Origin: Cymbomonas tetramitiformis
Taxonomy: Eukaryota > Chlorophyta > Pyramimonadophyceae > Pyramimonadales > Pyramimonadaceae
Assembly: GCA_001247695.2 (NCBI GenBank)
Contig: LGRX02035489.1
Coordinates: 20,843 to 84,842 of the forward strand
Length of the DNA stretch: 64,000 bases
Reading direction: 5' to 3'
The notes under the pieces are model-generated. The model searched no databases. It was not told where the DNA came from and saw nothing but the letters and a program-made list of their open reading frames with translations. This document shows positions 9,771 to 18,274 of the stretch, piece after piece (the stretch's first letter is position 1; every line of letters begins with the position of its first letter). Position numbers and translations under genes: made by a program.

Positions 9771-11834
9771 ATGCCCACCTTAGAGCGAGCGGGGTGCGCA
9801 CCATGTGTGGCTGTACTAGCGCAAGCGGGCAGTTGCTGCGAGCGGGCAGGGCGCGCACTATGTGCGACAGCACTAGCGCAGGCGGGCAGTTGCTGCGAGC
9901 GAGCGGGGTGCGCACCATGTGTGGCTGTACTAGCGCAGGCAGGCAGTTGCTGCGAGCGGGCGGGGCGCGCGCTATGTGCGGCAGCACCAGCGCAGGCGGG
10001 CAGTTGCTGCGAGCGAGCGGGGTGCGCACCATGTGTGGCTGTACTAGCGCAGGCGGGCAGTTGCTGCGAGCGAGCGGAATGCGCACCATGTGTGCCTGTA
10101 CTAGCGCAGGCGGGCAGTTGCTGCGAGCGGGCGGGGCGCGCGCTATGTGCGGCAGCACCAGCGCAGGCGGGCAATTGCTGCGAGCTGGCTGAGCCGCGGC
10201 CGCCCACGGCAGCCAGCTGTCCCAGCAACGGCGCTGAGCTGCGGTCGCCCATAGGGCTGCTGCGGCTGTTGAAGCTGCTGAGGCGGCAGCACCTGTTGAA
10301 GCTATACAAGGCCCTACTCCTAGACACTGGGGCCAACTGCAACATCATCCCCATCAGAACGGTCAACCAGCTTGGTCTGACCATCTTTGATGCAGAAACA
10401 GGGGCCAGGGTGGCCAGGTGCGACGGCGGCCCCGCAGAGTTCACCAAGTACTGCTACGTGGGCGTCATTCTCGCCGCAGGCACTCCCTACATGACCCTAC
10501 ATCGCCTTCACGCCTTCGTCACGTTCACCGATGACACCACGTGGGACTTCCTGGTGGGCACAGGGCCCCTGAAGAACGCGTTGAAGCTCACCATCGACCT
10601 GTACCGGGGTGTCGCCACCTCTGAGGCCGCGGTGTCATTAGGCATGAGGGAGAAGGTCACGCTGCCACTGATCGAGCTGACGCCGCCCGCCGACATGAGG
10701 TGCAAGCGGAACGAGGACCCCAGGGTGTGCCTGGCGACGGAGATCTTCGACGACCGCGCTCCGCCACGACAGGAGATTGCACCTGCGGAGTCGGTGGGAG
10801 AGGACCGCCTGGTCCTCTCAGGAGAGCGATGCGCGTTCTCGCGAGGACACCCTGAACTAGCCCAACTCCTGGAGTCGTTCCTGGAGGAGATCAGGCTGAA
10901 GAGGTTCAACCAGGAGGAGCGAGAGATGCTCGACGCGCGTTGCCAGTCCATGGTGGAAGCGGGAGCATTGCGGCCCAGCTCACTGATGCAAGCCGAACTC
11001 ACGGGACGAGTCAGCTTACAGGCTGAGAGTCTCAGGTTCAAACCCCCTGCGCCTGGCACATCCGTGACAGACCAGATGTCGAATCTGCTGCAAGCGACGA
11101 CGCGTAGTCAGCAAGAGGCTAATGTAGCAACCAGAAGCGAGTGGGCCGAAGCTGAGGAGCCAGTGAACGTGACGCCCATCACGCCAACAAGGCTGACGGC
11201 GACTCAGATCGACCCCCGTTACCCAGATCTGACGCAGGAGGAGGAGGCTGGGAGCGACTCAGAGTGCGTCTTGGCCAGCACGCAACCGTGGATGGGCATG
11301 GCAGTGAACCCGTGGGGCGGTGAGAACAAGGAGGGCAGCTGGTCTCAGCAGCGCCTGTTTATCGACCGCACCGGCTATGCTCGTTTGTGCAGACTCAGTG
11401 ACGAGAACGGAGAGATCAGGCTCGAGGCGGGCTTCGTGCGCGTCACGTTCGCACGCTGCGGGGAAGAGAAGGACGTCCTGGAGACGGAGCTGCTGTGGCC
11501 CGACTTCACGCTGGTGGACCAGAAGGTCAGCAAGGAGACCAAGGTGGCCTCAGATACCTGGGTCACGCGCGCGAGGTGGAGGAAGGATAGCGACCAGGTT
11601 GCGCTTCCTGACTGCCAAGCCCATCGAGACGCCGGGCGGTACACCATGGCGGACGTCCAGGAGGCCCTCAGCGCGCAACAGGTGTACCCCACAGGAGTCG
11701 TCACTGGCACCCTCATGTGGGACAGGAGGGTGCACCAGTTCTGCGTGTTCAGCGAGAAGACTCGCGTGCAATGGGAGCTTATGGAGATGATGGTGCGTCA
11801 CACCATGGCTGGCAGCGTCAGCAACTCAGCATGA
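9771..11834 (+). CDS. Gypsy polyprotein segment with aspartic protease (687 aa, stop at 11832)
   Basis: After the Cys-rich 19-residue repeats comes a retropepsin-like domain: LLLDTGANCNIIP (DTG near 10323-10331), then hydrophobic beta-type stretches and DFLVGTGPL near 10545, the usual position of the second conserved motif. Retropepsin matures the Gag-Pol polyprotein. The remaining roughly 450 residues are acidic and hydrophilic with no family I recognise. The frame ends at 11832-11834, while a sensible protein continues in another frame from about 11717, so a frameshift is likely rather than a true C-terminus. Confidence 0.7.
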   Translation: MPTLERAGCAPCVAVLAQAGSCCERAGRALCATALAQAGSCCERAGCAPCVAVLAQAGSCCERAGRALCAAAPAQAGSCCERAGCAPCVAVLAQAGSCCERAECAPCVPVLAQAGSCCERAGRALCAAAPAQAGNCCELAEPRPPTAASCPSNGAELRSPIGLLRLLKLLRRQHLLKLYKALLLDTGANCNIIPIRTVNQLGLTIFDAETGARVARCDGGPAEFTKYCYVGVILAAGTPYMTLHRLHAFVTFTDDTTWDFLVGTGPLKNALKLTIDLYRGVATSEAAVSLGMREKVTLPLIELTPPADMRCKRNEDPRVCLATEIFDDRAPPRQEIAPAESVGEDRLVLSGERCAFSRGHPELAQLLESFLEEIRLKRFNQEEREMLDARCQSMVEAGALRPSSLMQAELTGRVSLQAESLRFKPPAPGTSVTDQMSNLLQATTRSQQEANVATRSEWAEAEEPVNVTPITPTRLTATQIDPRYPDLTQEEEAGSDSECVLASTQPWMGMAVNPWGGENKEGSWSQQRLFIDRTGYARLCRLSDENGEIRLEAGFVRVTFARCGEEKDVLETELLWPDFTLVDQKVSKETKVASDTWVTRARWRKDSDQVALPDCQAHRDAGRYTMADVQEALSAQQVYPTGVVTGTLMWDRRVHQFCVFSEKTRVQWELMEMMVRHTMAGSVSNSA
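9786..10190 (+). repeat. 57-bp tandem repeat, 7 copies, in frame (Cys-rich)
   Basis: AGTTGCTGCGAGCG recurs every 57 bp (9831, 9888, 9945 and onward), giving 19-residue units of the type CVAVLAQAGSCCERAG. All copies are in frame with the protease downstream. It is probably an unstable coding minisatellite at the N-terminus of the polyprotein. Confidence 0.9.
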
Positions 11835-12508
11835 GCCCCATGGGCAGGGTGACTGGCGAGTTCCAGCTGCCTTTCTACTACGAGAAGGACCAGCGCTGGC
11901 GGTACCAGCCCCTGAAGTACGTCCAGAAGGTGGACATTGCCAACCTCCGAGCGCGCTTGAAGGTGAAGTACGACGAGGTGGTGGCTGGTAAGCAAGCCAT
12001 TCCGTGGTTGACACTGACAGATGTGACGTGCAAGGTGGAAAAGTTCTACCCGGTAACGGATGGAGAAGGGTGAGATGGTGAGGTGTTCAACACCAACGCC
12101 GCCGCCCAGGAGTTCCTGCGCTTGGGAGAGGGCAGAGTGATGCTCTCCGCATGTAAGACAGAAGGTGAAGCACGTGACGAGCTCAACACCTACGAAGCTA
12201 GACGCGCGCCGCCACCTCAGCCGCCAGCCCCCAAGCACAAGACCGTCAGGAGGGATGACGCGGGGCCATCTGGCCATGCATCAGCGCTCCCACCACCAGT
12301 TTCCACAGGCAAGCCACTGAGGGGGGACAGTGCAGGGCCATCTGGTTCTATACCGCCACCAGCAACAGCCCCGCTACGGCTGAGGCATCAGACGTGGCCC
12401 AATGGGGACTTTGACCCTCAGAGCCGGGAGTATCAGTGTTCCAGGGCACCTACGAACCTGAGTCGGACACCAACAGCGAGAACACCACTCAGGAGTCCGC
12501 CTGGCTAA
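11717..12508 (+). pseudogene. Continuation of gypsy polyprotein, broken by a stop
   Basis: Two stretches in one frame (11717-12073 and 12083-12508) are separated by a single TGA at 12071-12073. The first includes GRVTGEFQLPFYYEKDQRW and a Lys/Val-rich segment; the second becomes Pro/Arg-rich (PPPQPPAPKH, GPSGHASALPPP). It overlaps the ends of the neighbouring frames, as expected when one reading frame has been split by indels. No domain recognised. Confidence 0.4.
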
Positions 12509-13266
12509 ACCCGAGTCAGATCGCAGAGTTCGTAGAACTAGACGGACAGACTGTCTTCCTCGTTCCCTACCGGTGCTTCAAGGGTCAGATGCAGTTCCAG
12601 CTAGGAAAGCCCTATGCGGAACGTGGAAGAGGACTGCACACATGCGAGCTCAGCAGCAAGCTGATGCACCGCTACGCCTCCTCTGCGGCAGTGGGACAGC
12701 GGGGTGAGTACTTGCCGCTGGGGGGGCAGTCAAGAGGCTGTACTGGTGTACTCCTGGGCACCATTCGGATGCACGTGGCGGACCTCGGCACGGGCGAGGA
12801 CCTGGTGAAGATAGCCAAGAGCCACCTGGTCGATGGTCCGCAGCAAGGCACCCTGCGAGTCCTCAAGACGAGAGCCACTCCCCGTTCCAAGGCCGTGTAC
12901 TACCTCTGTGAGGATCATGGCTACTATCACACACGGGGCTCCTACGGCGTCGTGTTCACCTCAGAGTACCTCTCCGCTAGGACACGCAAGTTTGAGCAGT
13001 GCTGTTGGGTGACATGGGACAGGTCGGCAGTGATGCACAGGGCTCCGCTGTCTGCGCTCGCAGCTCTCGTGGGGCCTGCGATGCGAGCCGAGGAGACGCG
13101 ACGAACTGAGTTGCGCACCCTGCTGCGTAGCGAGTTCCTGAATGAACAACGTGGACACAACCGCAGAGGGGATTACTCCAACGACCTCGGAGGCACCACC
13201 ATCAACCATCCCAGGCCAATCCGAAGAAGACGACGACTCCCTTCACAGACAGGAGGGAGGCGATGA
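12436..13266 (+). CDS. Uncharacterised gypsy polyprotein segment (276 aa)
   Basis: The frame differs from both neighbours and overlaps each. It has balanced composition (QIAEFVELDGQTVFLVPYR, YYLCEDHGYYHTRGSYGVVF) and looks like a folded domain, but I cannot assign it. It ends in an Arg-rich tail. It was probably part of the protease-to-reverse-transcriptase linker before frameshifts. Confidence 0.45.
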   Translation: MFQGTYEPESDTNSENTTQESAWLNPSQIAEFVELDGQTVFLVPYRCFKGQMQFQLGKPYAERGRGLHTCELSSKLMHRYASSAAVGQRGEYLPLGGQSRGCTGVLLGTIRMHVADLGTGEDLVKIAKSHLVDGPQQGTLRVLKTRATPRSKAVYYLCEDHGYYHTRGSYGVVFTSEYLSARTRKFEQCCWVTWDRSAVMHRAPLSALAALVGPAMRAEETRRTELRTLLRSEFLNEQRGHNRRGDYSNDLGGTTINHPRPIRRRRRLPSQTGGRR

Positions 13267-14338
13267 GGAGGTTGACAGCGCCTCGGGGCGCTCGCCCAAC
13301 CTTGCGTGTGGTGATCACACGGTTCCCGACCCGCACCGCACGCCGACACCGTCGCCACCGTCAGAGCACTCTGCTTCGGAGAGGCATGACGTAGTGCACA
13401 GCGTGGGGGTCGACGACACAGCAGCAGGTTTGTTTCGCGCCGCAATCGCGCGGTTTGACGCCAGTATCGCGGAGAGGACTGAGATCATTAGGAGGCACGA
13501 AGAGACCTTGAGGGAGATGCAGGGCCGATCATGTCCCTCCGTGAGAATGGGGCAGAGCACCTCCGGCGACGCCAGTCCCGATGGTCGCCATGACACGCAC
13601 TCACAGCCAGCGAATGAGGTCGTCGCCGGCAACACGTTCAGTGGATTGCAATCCAGAGGCTTGGAGGTCAACTTTGCCCAGCGGCCCGAGCACCGTACAG
13701 TCATAGACCTGGGTTCCCCCACAGCTTCCATCTGCAGTCAGGAGACTGAAGTGTGCCCTTCAGCCGCGCAGGGCCAGGAAGTCGCATCAGACAGGTCACC
13801 ACGTGCCCTTGACCCCGCAGGGCCCAGCAGCCCAGTGCCGGAGAATGTTCATATCGCGGGCACCAGCGCCCGGAGTGAGAGCCAACGTGATGGACATCGC
13901 ATGAGCTCGACCCCTGGGCCAGCACACCAACACTCCCCGCGGAGCGGCCAGCGCAGGAGGAGGAGGTCTCCGAGCCCCAGAGATGAATCCCAGCGTCCTG
14001 GGGCCGCTCGCAACGAGCGCATGGGCCAGGGCGCAGCCCGTACGTACAGCAGGGGCGCGACCGCGGCACGACGAGATGATGGAGGAGAGGAGGAGGGATG
14101 CAGTGCTGCAGCCTTTTCAGTCGGGCACCGGGCCCGCTGCAGCCCGGCGCGCTCACTACTGAGCAGTAGCCCCGGCATTGAGCCGGGTGCACAGCCCACC
14201 ACAAGACGGTGGGCAAGGCACATGCAGACGTGCTTCCTCCTCACGGAGGCACTCGTGCGCTTGCAATGGCCGCAGCTGCCTCGCTTGGCAGTGATATTGA
14301 TATGGGCGACCCTGGAGGTCATGAGGTGCCTTGATTGA
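13142..14338 (+). CDS. Low-complexity Ser/Pro/Arg-rich gypsy polyprotein segment (398 aa)
   Basis: It overlaps the previous frame by 125 bp. It is acidic, then Ser/Arg/Pro-rich (RRRRSPSPRDESQRPGAAR) with one helical stretch near 13430-13530 (AAIARFDASIAERTEIIRR), and ends in a hydrophobic segment. No known domain. It stops 71 bp before a MITE insertion. Disordered linkers of this kind occur in large gypsy polyproteins, but coding status is inferred from frame length only. Confidence 0.35.
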   Translation: MNNVDTTAEGITPTTSEAPPSTIPGQSEEDDDSLHRQEGGDEEVDSASGRSPNLACGDHTVPDPHRTPTPSPPSEHSASERHDVVHSVGVDDTAAGLFRAAIARFDASIAERTEIIRRHEETLREMQGRSCPSVRMGQSTSGDASPDGRHDTHSQPANEVVAGNTFSGLQSRGLEVNFAQRPEHRTVIDLGSPTASICSQETEVCPSAAQGQEVASDRSPRALDPAGPSSPVPENVHIAGTSARSESQRDGHRMSSTPGPAHQHSPRSGQRRRRRSPSPRDESQRPGAARNERMGQGAARTYSRGATAARRDDGGEEEGCSAAAFSVGHRARCSPARSLLSSSPGIEPGAQPTTRRWARHMQTCFLLTEALVRLQWPQLPRLAVILIWATLEVMRCLD

Positions 14339-14409
14339 GGAAATGGCAGCGCTCTGGGTGTGTCATTCCAGCCTGGCTACCAGAGCCATGGCACGCAAAT
14401 GGTGGGCTA

Positions 14410-14963
14410 CAGTAATCGCTCACCTTTAAGAAAACCGGAGATTTTGGGCCAGCCAGCCATTCCCGTCGACTTGGGTACCCCCCCTTCCCCCGCCAGCGTC
14501 GCGTCCTAAGAGAATCGCTAAGAATAAGGAATTTCGGATTTCGAGCCAGCCAGCTAATTTCTTAAACTCATCCACGTCCACGTAACTCAGCCCAGCAGCT
14601 TTCTTAAAATTTAGAGAGTCCACCACTGTTACCAACTGTTGAACTGTACAGTATGGACCCAGAGAGCCGTGCGCAGCTCAAAGAATTGAAGCAAGGCTAT
14701 GACGACGCGATTATTTCTGAAGCTGACTACTTAGAACTTAAAGATATCGTGCTGAACGCTGTCAAGTCCAAAAATTCCCATTTTTCATAGAATTTAAGAG
14801 AATCCACTCTCGGTGATCTGCCAGCAACCAATTTCCTTATTTTGGAGAATTTCCTTAGCAAAAAAGACCAGCCAGCTATTCTCGTCAACTTGGGTACCCC
14901 CCCTCCCCCAAAACGCTGGCTGCTTCCTTAACGTCGAGTTTCCTTAAAGGTGAGCGATTACTG
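14410..14963 (+). mobile_element. Mariner-type MITE (554 bp) with TA target duplication
   Basis: The left end CAGTAATCGCTCACCTTTAAG (14410-14430) is matched by its reverse complement at the right end (14943-14963). A TA dinucleotide flanks each side (14408-14409 and 14964-14965). Termini starting CAG and TA duplication are typical of Tc1/mariner-derived MITEs. The interior has a partly mirrored arrangement, with a GGGTACCCCCC block near each end in the context GCCAGCCAG / CTGGCTG. It carries no transposase but holds a 45-residue open frame. Confidence 0.9.
14653..14790 (+). CDS. Small open frame inside the MITE, SHOCT-like (45 aa)
   Basis: The frame starts with ATG at 14653 (MDPESRAQLKELKQGYDD) and stops at TAG 14788-14790. 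The core LKELKQGYDD followed by IISEADYLELKDIV resembles the short bacterial/eukaryotic SHOCT helix pair (LKxLxDxGxISExEYxxxK). The amphipathic pattern is unusual for random MITE filler. It could be the remnant of a transposase or captured exon; conservation in other copies would decide. Expression is unknown. Confidence 0.35.
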   Translation: MDPESRAQLKELKQGYDDAIISEADYLELKDIVLNAVKSKNSHFS

Positions 14964-14965
14964 TA

Positions 14966-15600
14966 TGCATACAACGCCGCATCAACGGTGGACACATCGT
15001 AGTCTACATCTTCACGCACTATTGGAGTTGGCAAGGCACTCGCTGCTGCTGTGCATTGTGGCCTGGCAGGTTGCTGGGTTTCACCATGCCCGGCGCGGGC
15101 TGTGGCACGTACCTTTGCTCCGGCTTGGGCTCGCCGTGTTCGCCATGCACTTCGGAGTGGCAGTCGTTCCACTGGGGCACGTCTTGGTGGTGGCCATCCA
15201 CGTTGGCAGGCATGGGCTGCTGGGCGCCCGCATGACGTGCGGCGAGCGTGGGCTCACCACGCTTCACACTCAAGTGAGTCGCGCGCTTGCAGTGGCGCAG
15301 CAGGTGTCTGCGGCGGGTCCAGCCACACTGGCGGCCATCCCGCGCCGCATGCTGAAGCCACGCTTTGCAGCCCGACTTCAGCGCCTGCAGCGCATGGTCA
15401 CTTTCTATCGGGTGGCCCATTTTGCCTACGTAGTGTTGGTCTTGGCACTTGTGGTCTTCGTCAGCGCGGGCGGAGGCTTGGGCCGTATGCACGGGGGGTG
15501 GAGGATGCTGACTTGCATACTGACCCTGCACTCTCCAGCTAAACCTTTGGGAGCCAGCAGAATTTTTAAACTTTTGTTGCTGCTCGCTGCTGCCGCCTGA
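14966..15600. other. Gypsy internal region of uncertain coding sense
   Basis: Both strands are open here. The plus-strand frame (14950-15600) would be strongly hydrophobic. The minus-strand frame (15771-15019) is Gln/His/Pro-rich (NDCHSEVHGEHGEPKPEQRY) and looks more like a soluble protein. I cannot tell whether this is linker, an inverted fragment, or a chance frame. Confidence 0.25.
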
Positions 15601-16947
15601 ATGGCCGCCGTGGCTCCAGGAGGATTGCGGGGTCTGCCTGCCACGGGTCCGGTTGCGCCTGACCGATTGCGAAGTTCCTCCAGAACCACCTGGGACGACC
15701 AGAAATCCTCGCGCCAGTGGGACACTGGGTGGGAGGCCATGGTGGCGGAGCGAGCCGAGGTACTCCCACACACGGTGCTGGACACACTACAGCCAGGGGG
15801 GACCACGAGAGTCACCAAGGACGAGGCCGCGTGGTTGGACACGGAGCTCAATGCCACCTTTGGAGGACACCCTGAGTTCACCGAGGAGAACTGGGAAGAG
15901 ATGCGCAACGTGGTGAGAAGGTGCAGCTATTGCTTCGCCAACAGGCCGCAGGACATCAAGGGCTACCATGGAGGGGCAGCGCATGCAACTTTCGCCATCC
16001 CGTTCAAGGACGAGACCAAGGTGGCTTACCAGCGACCGAGGAAGTACAGCCCGGGAGAGCAGGAGATCATCGACCTGCACTGCAAGGAGCTATTGGAGTA
16101 CGGCTTCATCGAGCCAGCTTCACAGCACTGTCGACACGCCAGCAACGTGGTGGTCGCAGGGAAGAAAGACCATGAGACTGGACAGTGGACTTCTACACGC
16201 TTCTGTGTCGACCTCCGGAACACGAACCGGTTGTCGCTGAAGGACAACACGCTGCCACACAGACCAGAGGAGCTCTATCAGCGCGTGGCCAAGGCCAAGT
16301 TCAAGACAACTCTGGACGCGACCAAGGCCTTTCACCAGATTCCCATGACCACCGAAGAGGACAGGGACAAGACGGCGTTCTGGTGGGGCAATCAGCTCTA
16401 TCGTTACACTTCCATGCCATTTGGAGCAGCTGGAGCGACCGCCGCATTCATCAGGATTATGGACTACGAGCTGCGTCACCTGCAACATTGCACGGTGGCG
16501 TACGTTGACGACGTGTGCATATACTCAGACACCGCTGAGCAGCACATCGAGGATGTAGAGGCCGTGCTTCGCACCTTGGGGGACGCAGGGATCCGACTGC
16601 ACTCAGGCAAATCAACCTGCGGGGCAGCCACCGTGGACTTCTTGGGCTACCGAATTGGTCACAACACCATCGGTGCGCAGGACATCAAGTGCAAGGCCAT
16701 CCAAGAATTGCCCAAGCCCGAGGACAAGACTGGAGTACGCTCCATTCTCGGGCTCATGAACTACTACAAGGGCTTGGTGGGTGAGCCCATGCGACCCAAT
16801 TACTCAAAGATGGCTCGACCACTGAATGATCTGCTCAGAAAAGGAAGTGGTGGACGTCAAGGAAGCTTGGGGGAAGGATCAGGACCGAGCGCTACAAGCA
16901 CTGAAGGACGCTCTCTGCTCGGGGAGGTGTTTGAAGCCCATCGATAA
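15601..16947 (+). CDS. Ty3/gypsy reverse transcriptase
   Basis: This RNA-dependent DNA polymerase domain has FAIPFKDETKVAYQRPRKY and ELLEYGFIEPA (entry region), RFCVDLRNTN (motif A neighbourhood), FKTTLDATKAFHQIPM (catalytic Asp of motif A), YTSMPFGAAGATAAFIR, VAYVDDVCIYSD (catalytic YVDD, residues 301-304), and FLGYRI and ILGLMNYYKGL in the thumb/connection. All key residues are present. At about 16840 a one-base shift moves the frame from the RT into the RNase H (next feature), leaving a short nonsense tail to 16947. The Met at 15601 is just the first ATG after a stop; the real domain starts at about residue 120. Confidence 0.9.
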   Translation: MAAVAPGGLRGLPATGPVAPDRLRSSSRTTWDDQKSSRQWDTGWEAMVAERAEVLPHTVLDTLQPGGTTRVTKDEAAWLDTELNATFGGHPEFTEENWEEMRNVVRRCSYCFANRPQDIKGYHGGAAHATFAIPFKDETKVAYQRPRKYSPGEQEIIDLHCKELLEYGFIEPASQHCRHASNVVVAGKKDHETGQWTSTRFCVDLRNTNRLSLKDNTLPHRPEELYQRVAKAKFKTTLDATKAFHQIPMTTEEDRDKTAFWWGNQLYRYTSMPFGAAGATAAFIRIMDYELRHLQHCTVAYVDDVCIYSDTAEQHIEDVEAVLRTLGDAGIRLHSGKSTCGAATVDFLGYRIGHNTIGAQDIKCKAIQELPKPEDKTGVRSILGLMNYYKGLVGEPMRPNYSKMARPLNDLLRKGSGGRQGSLGEGSGPSATSTEGRSLLGEVFEAHR

Positions 16948-17214
16948 TAGCAAGCCCATCTTCCTCTACACGGACTGGAGCAACCATGGCATTGGCGCAG
17001 TGTTGGAACAAAAGGATGCGCAAGGCGTAGAGCACATCTGCGTGGTGATCAGTCGCTCGTTGTCGAAAACTGAGAGACAGTATGCTAGCTTTCAGGGTGA
17101 GATGCTGGCGGTGGTGTGGGCAATCCGCACTCTGCGCCAATACCTGCATGGGGTGCACTTCACGCTGGTCACCGACCATTCACCGCTCACGACCCTCATG
17201 GAGAAAGGGGACCT
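16826..17214 (+). CDS. RNase H domain, 5' part, interrupted by a transposon
   Basis: Gypsy RNase H: FLYTDWSNHGIGAVLEQ, ISRSLSKTERQYASFQGEMLA and LVTDHSPLTTLMEKGDL. Note TDWS where most elements have TDAS. It is joined to the RT by a +1 shift around LLRK/EVVDV (near 16840), explained by one extra G in an AAAAGG context, so mutation or programmed frameshift are both possible. The domain is cut at 17214 by the 9930-bp transposon; the remainder is at 27149-27386 in the frame expected after precise excision. Confidence 0.85.
17211..17214. repeat. Target-site duplication ACCT, left copy
   Basis: ACCT lies immediately outside the left terminal inverted repeat and again outside the right one (27145-27148). 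Removing transposon plus one copy gives GGGGACCTGCAGG and restores the RNase H reading GDLQGQHL. Confidence 0.85.
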
Positions 17215-17236
17215 GGCATGTGGCACGCGTGGGTGG
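17215..17236 (+). repeat. Left terminal inverted repeat of element C
   Basis: GGCATGTGGCACGCGTGGGTGG, exact inverse of 27123-27144. Confidence 0.92.
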
Positions 17237-17249
17237 ACGGGGGTTACAT

Positions 17250-18140
17250 ACTTAAGTGCATAATTTCGGAAAATGTTATTATACGGCTTGATATTTTTGG
17301 AGAAGTTTGGAGAAGGTTTGGACAAACTCAAAAATATAAAATTTTGACATTTAGGGTTTAGGAGTAGTCGTGCGGGGCCATTTTGGTCACGGCAAACCGC
17401 AGGAAATCGTGTTTTGCACTTGGCATGCATGCGCGTCGCATGAATGTGTTGATAAAAGGTCACCGCCGAGTTTGGGGAGGTGCACCAAGTTAGTTGAAGG
17501 CACTTGAAAGTTGCATAGCCAAGATTTTAGGGTTTTAGGGTTGCTGGCGGGTGAAATATTGGCTGTGAGAGCAGGGGTTTCGCGTATGCGGGGTCCGCTA
17601 TAAAGTGCATAATTTCGGAAAATGTTGTTATACGGCTTGATATTTTTGGAGAAGTTTGGAGAAGGTTTAGACAAACTCAAAAATATAAAATTTTGACATT
17701 TAGGGTTTTGGAGTAGTCGTGCGGGGCCATTTTGGGCACTGCAAACCGCAGGAAATCGTGTTTTGCACTTGGCATGCATGCGCGTCGCATGAATGTGTTG
17801 ATAAAAGGTCACCGCCGAGTTTGGGGAGGTGCACCAAGTTAGTTGAAGGCACTTGAAAGTTGCATAGCCAAGATTTTAGGGTTTTAGGGTTGCTGGCGGG
17901 TGAAATATTGGCGGTGAGAGCAGGGGTTTCGCGTATGCGGGGTCCGCTAGAAAGTGCATAATTTCGGTAAATGTTGTTATACGGCTTGATATTTTTGGAG
18001 AAGTTTGGAGAAGGTTTAGACAAACTCAAAAATGTTATTTTTTGACATTTAGGGCTTTGGAGTAGTCGTGCGGGGCCATTTTGGGCACTGCAAACCGCAG
18101 GAAATCGTGTTTTGCACTTGGCATGCATGCGCGTCACATC
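17250..18140 (+). repeat. Left subterminal repeats of element C (about 349 bp, 2.5 copies)
   Basis: A unit containing GTGCATAATTTCGG, ACGGCTTGATATTTTTGG and GTCGTGCGGGGCCATTTTGG starts near 17258, 17607 and 17956. Each full unit includes TTTTAGGGTTTTAGGG, a telomere-like dimer. The right end of the transposon has the same sequences inverted. Subterminal repeats usually bind transposase. Confidence 0.9.
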
Positions 18141-18274
18141 AAAATTGTGATGCCCCAAGTTTGTTCAAATGCTTGAGCATAAATATGCAAAAAATGTTAT
18201 CATTATTGCATTGTGAATGCCAAATCCCATACTATATATTTGAATGCAAAAATTACAACAGTGATAACACGCGC

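Noticed and set aside
15019..15771. Minus-strand 250-residue Gln/His-rich frame as a separate gag gene
   Set aside because: It overlaps the start of the plus-strand RT frame and lacks a clear capsid or knuckle. Composition is suggestive but not enough to call.
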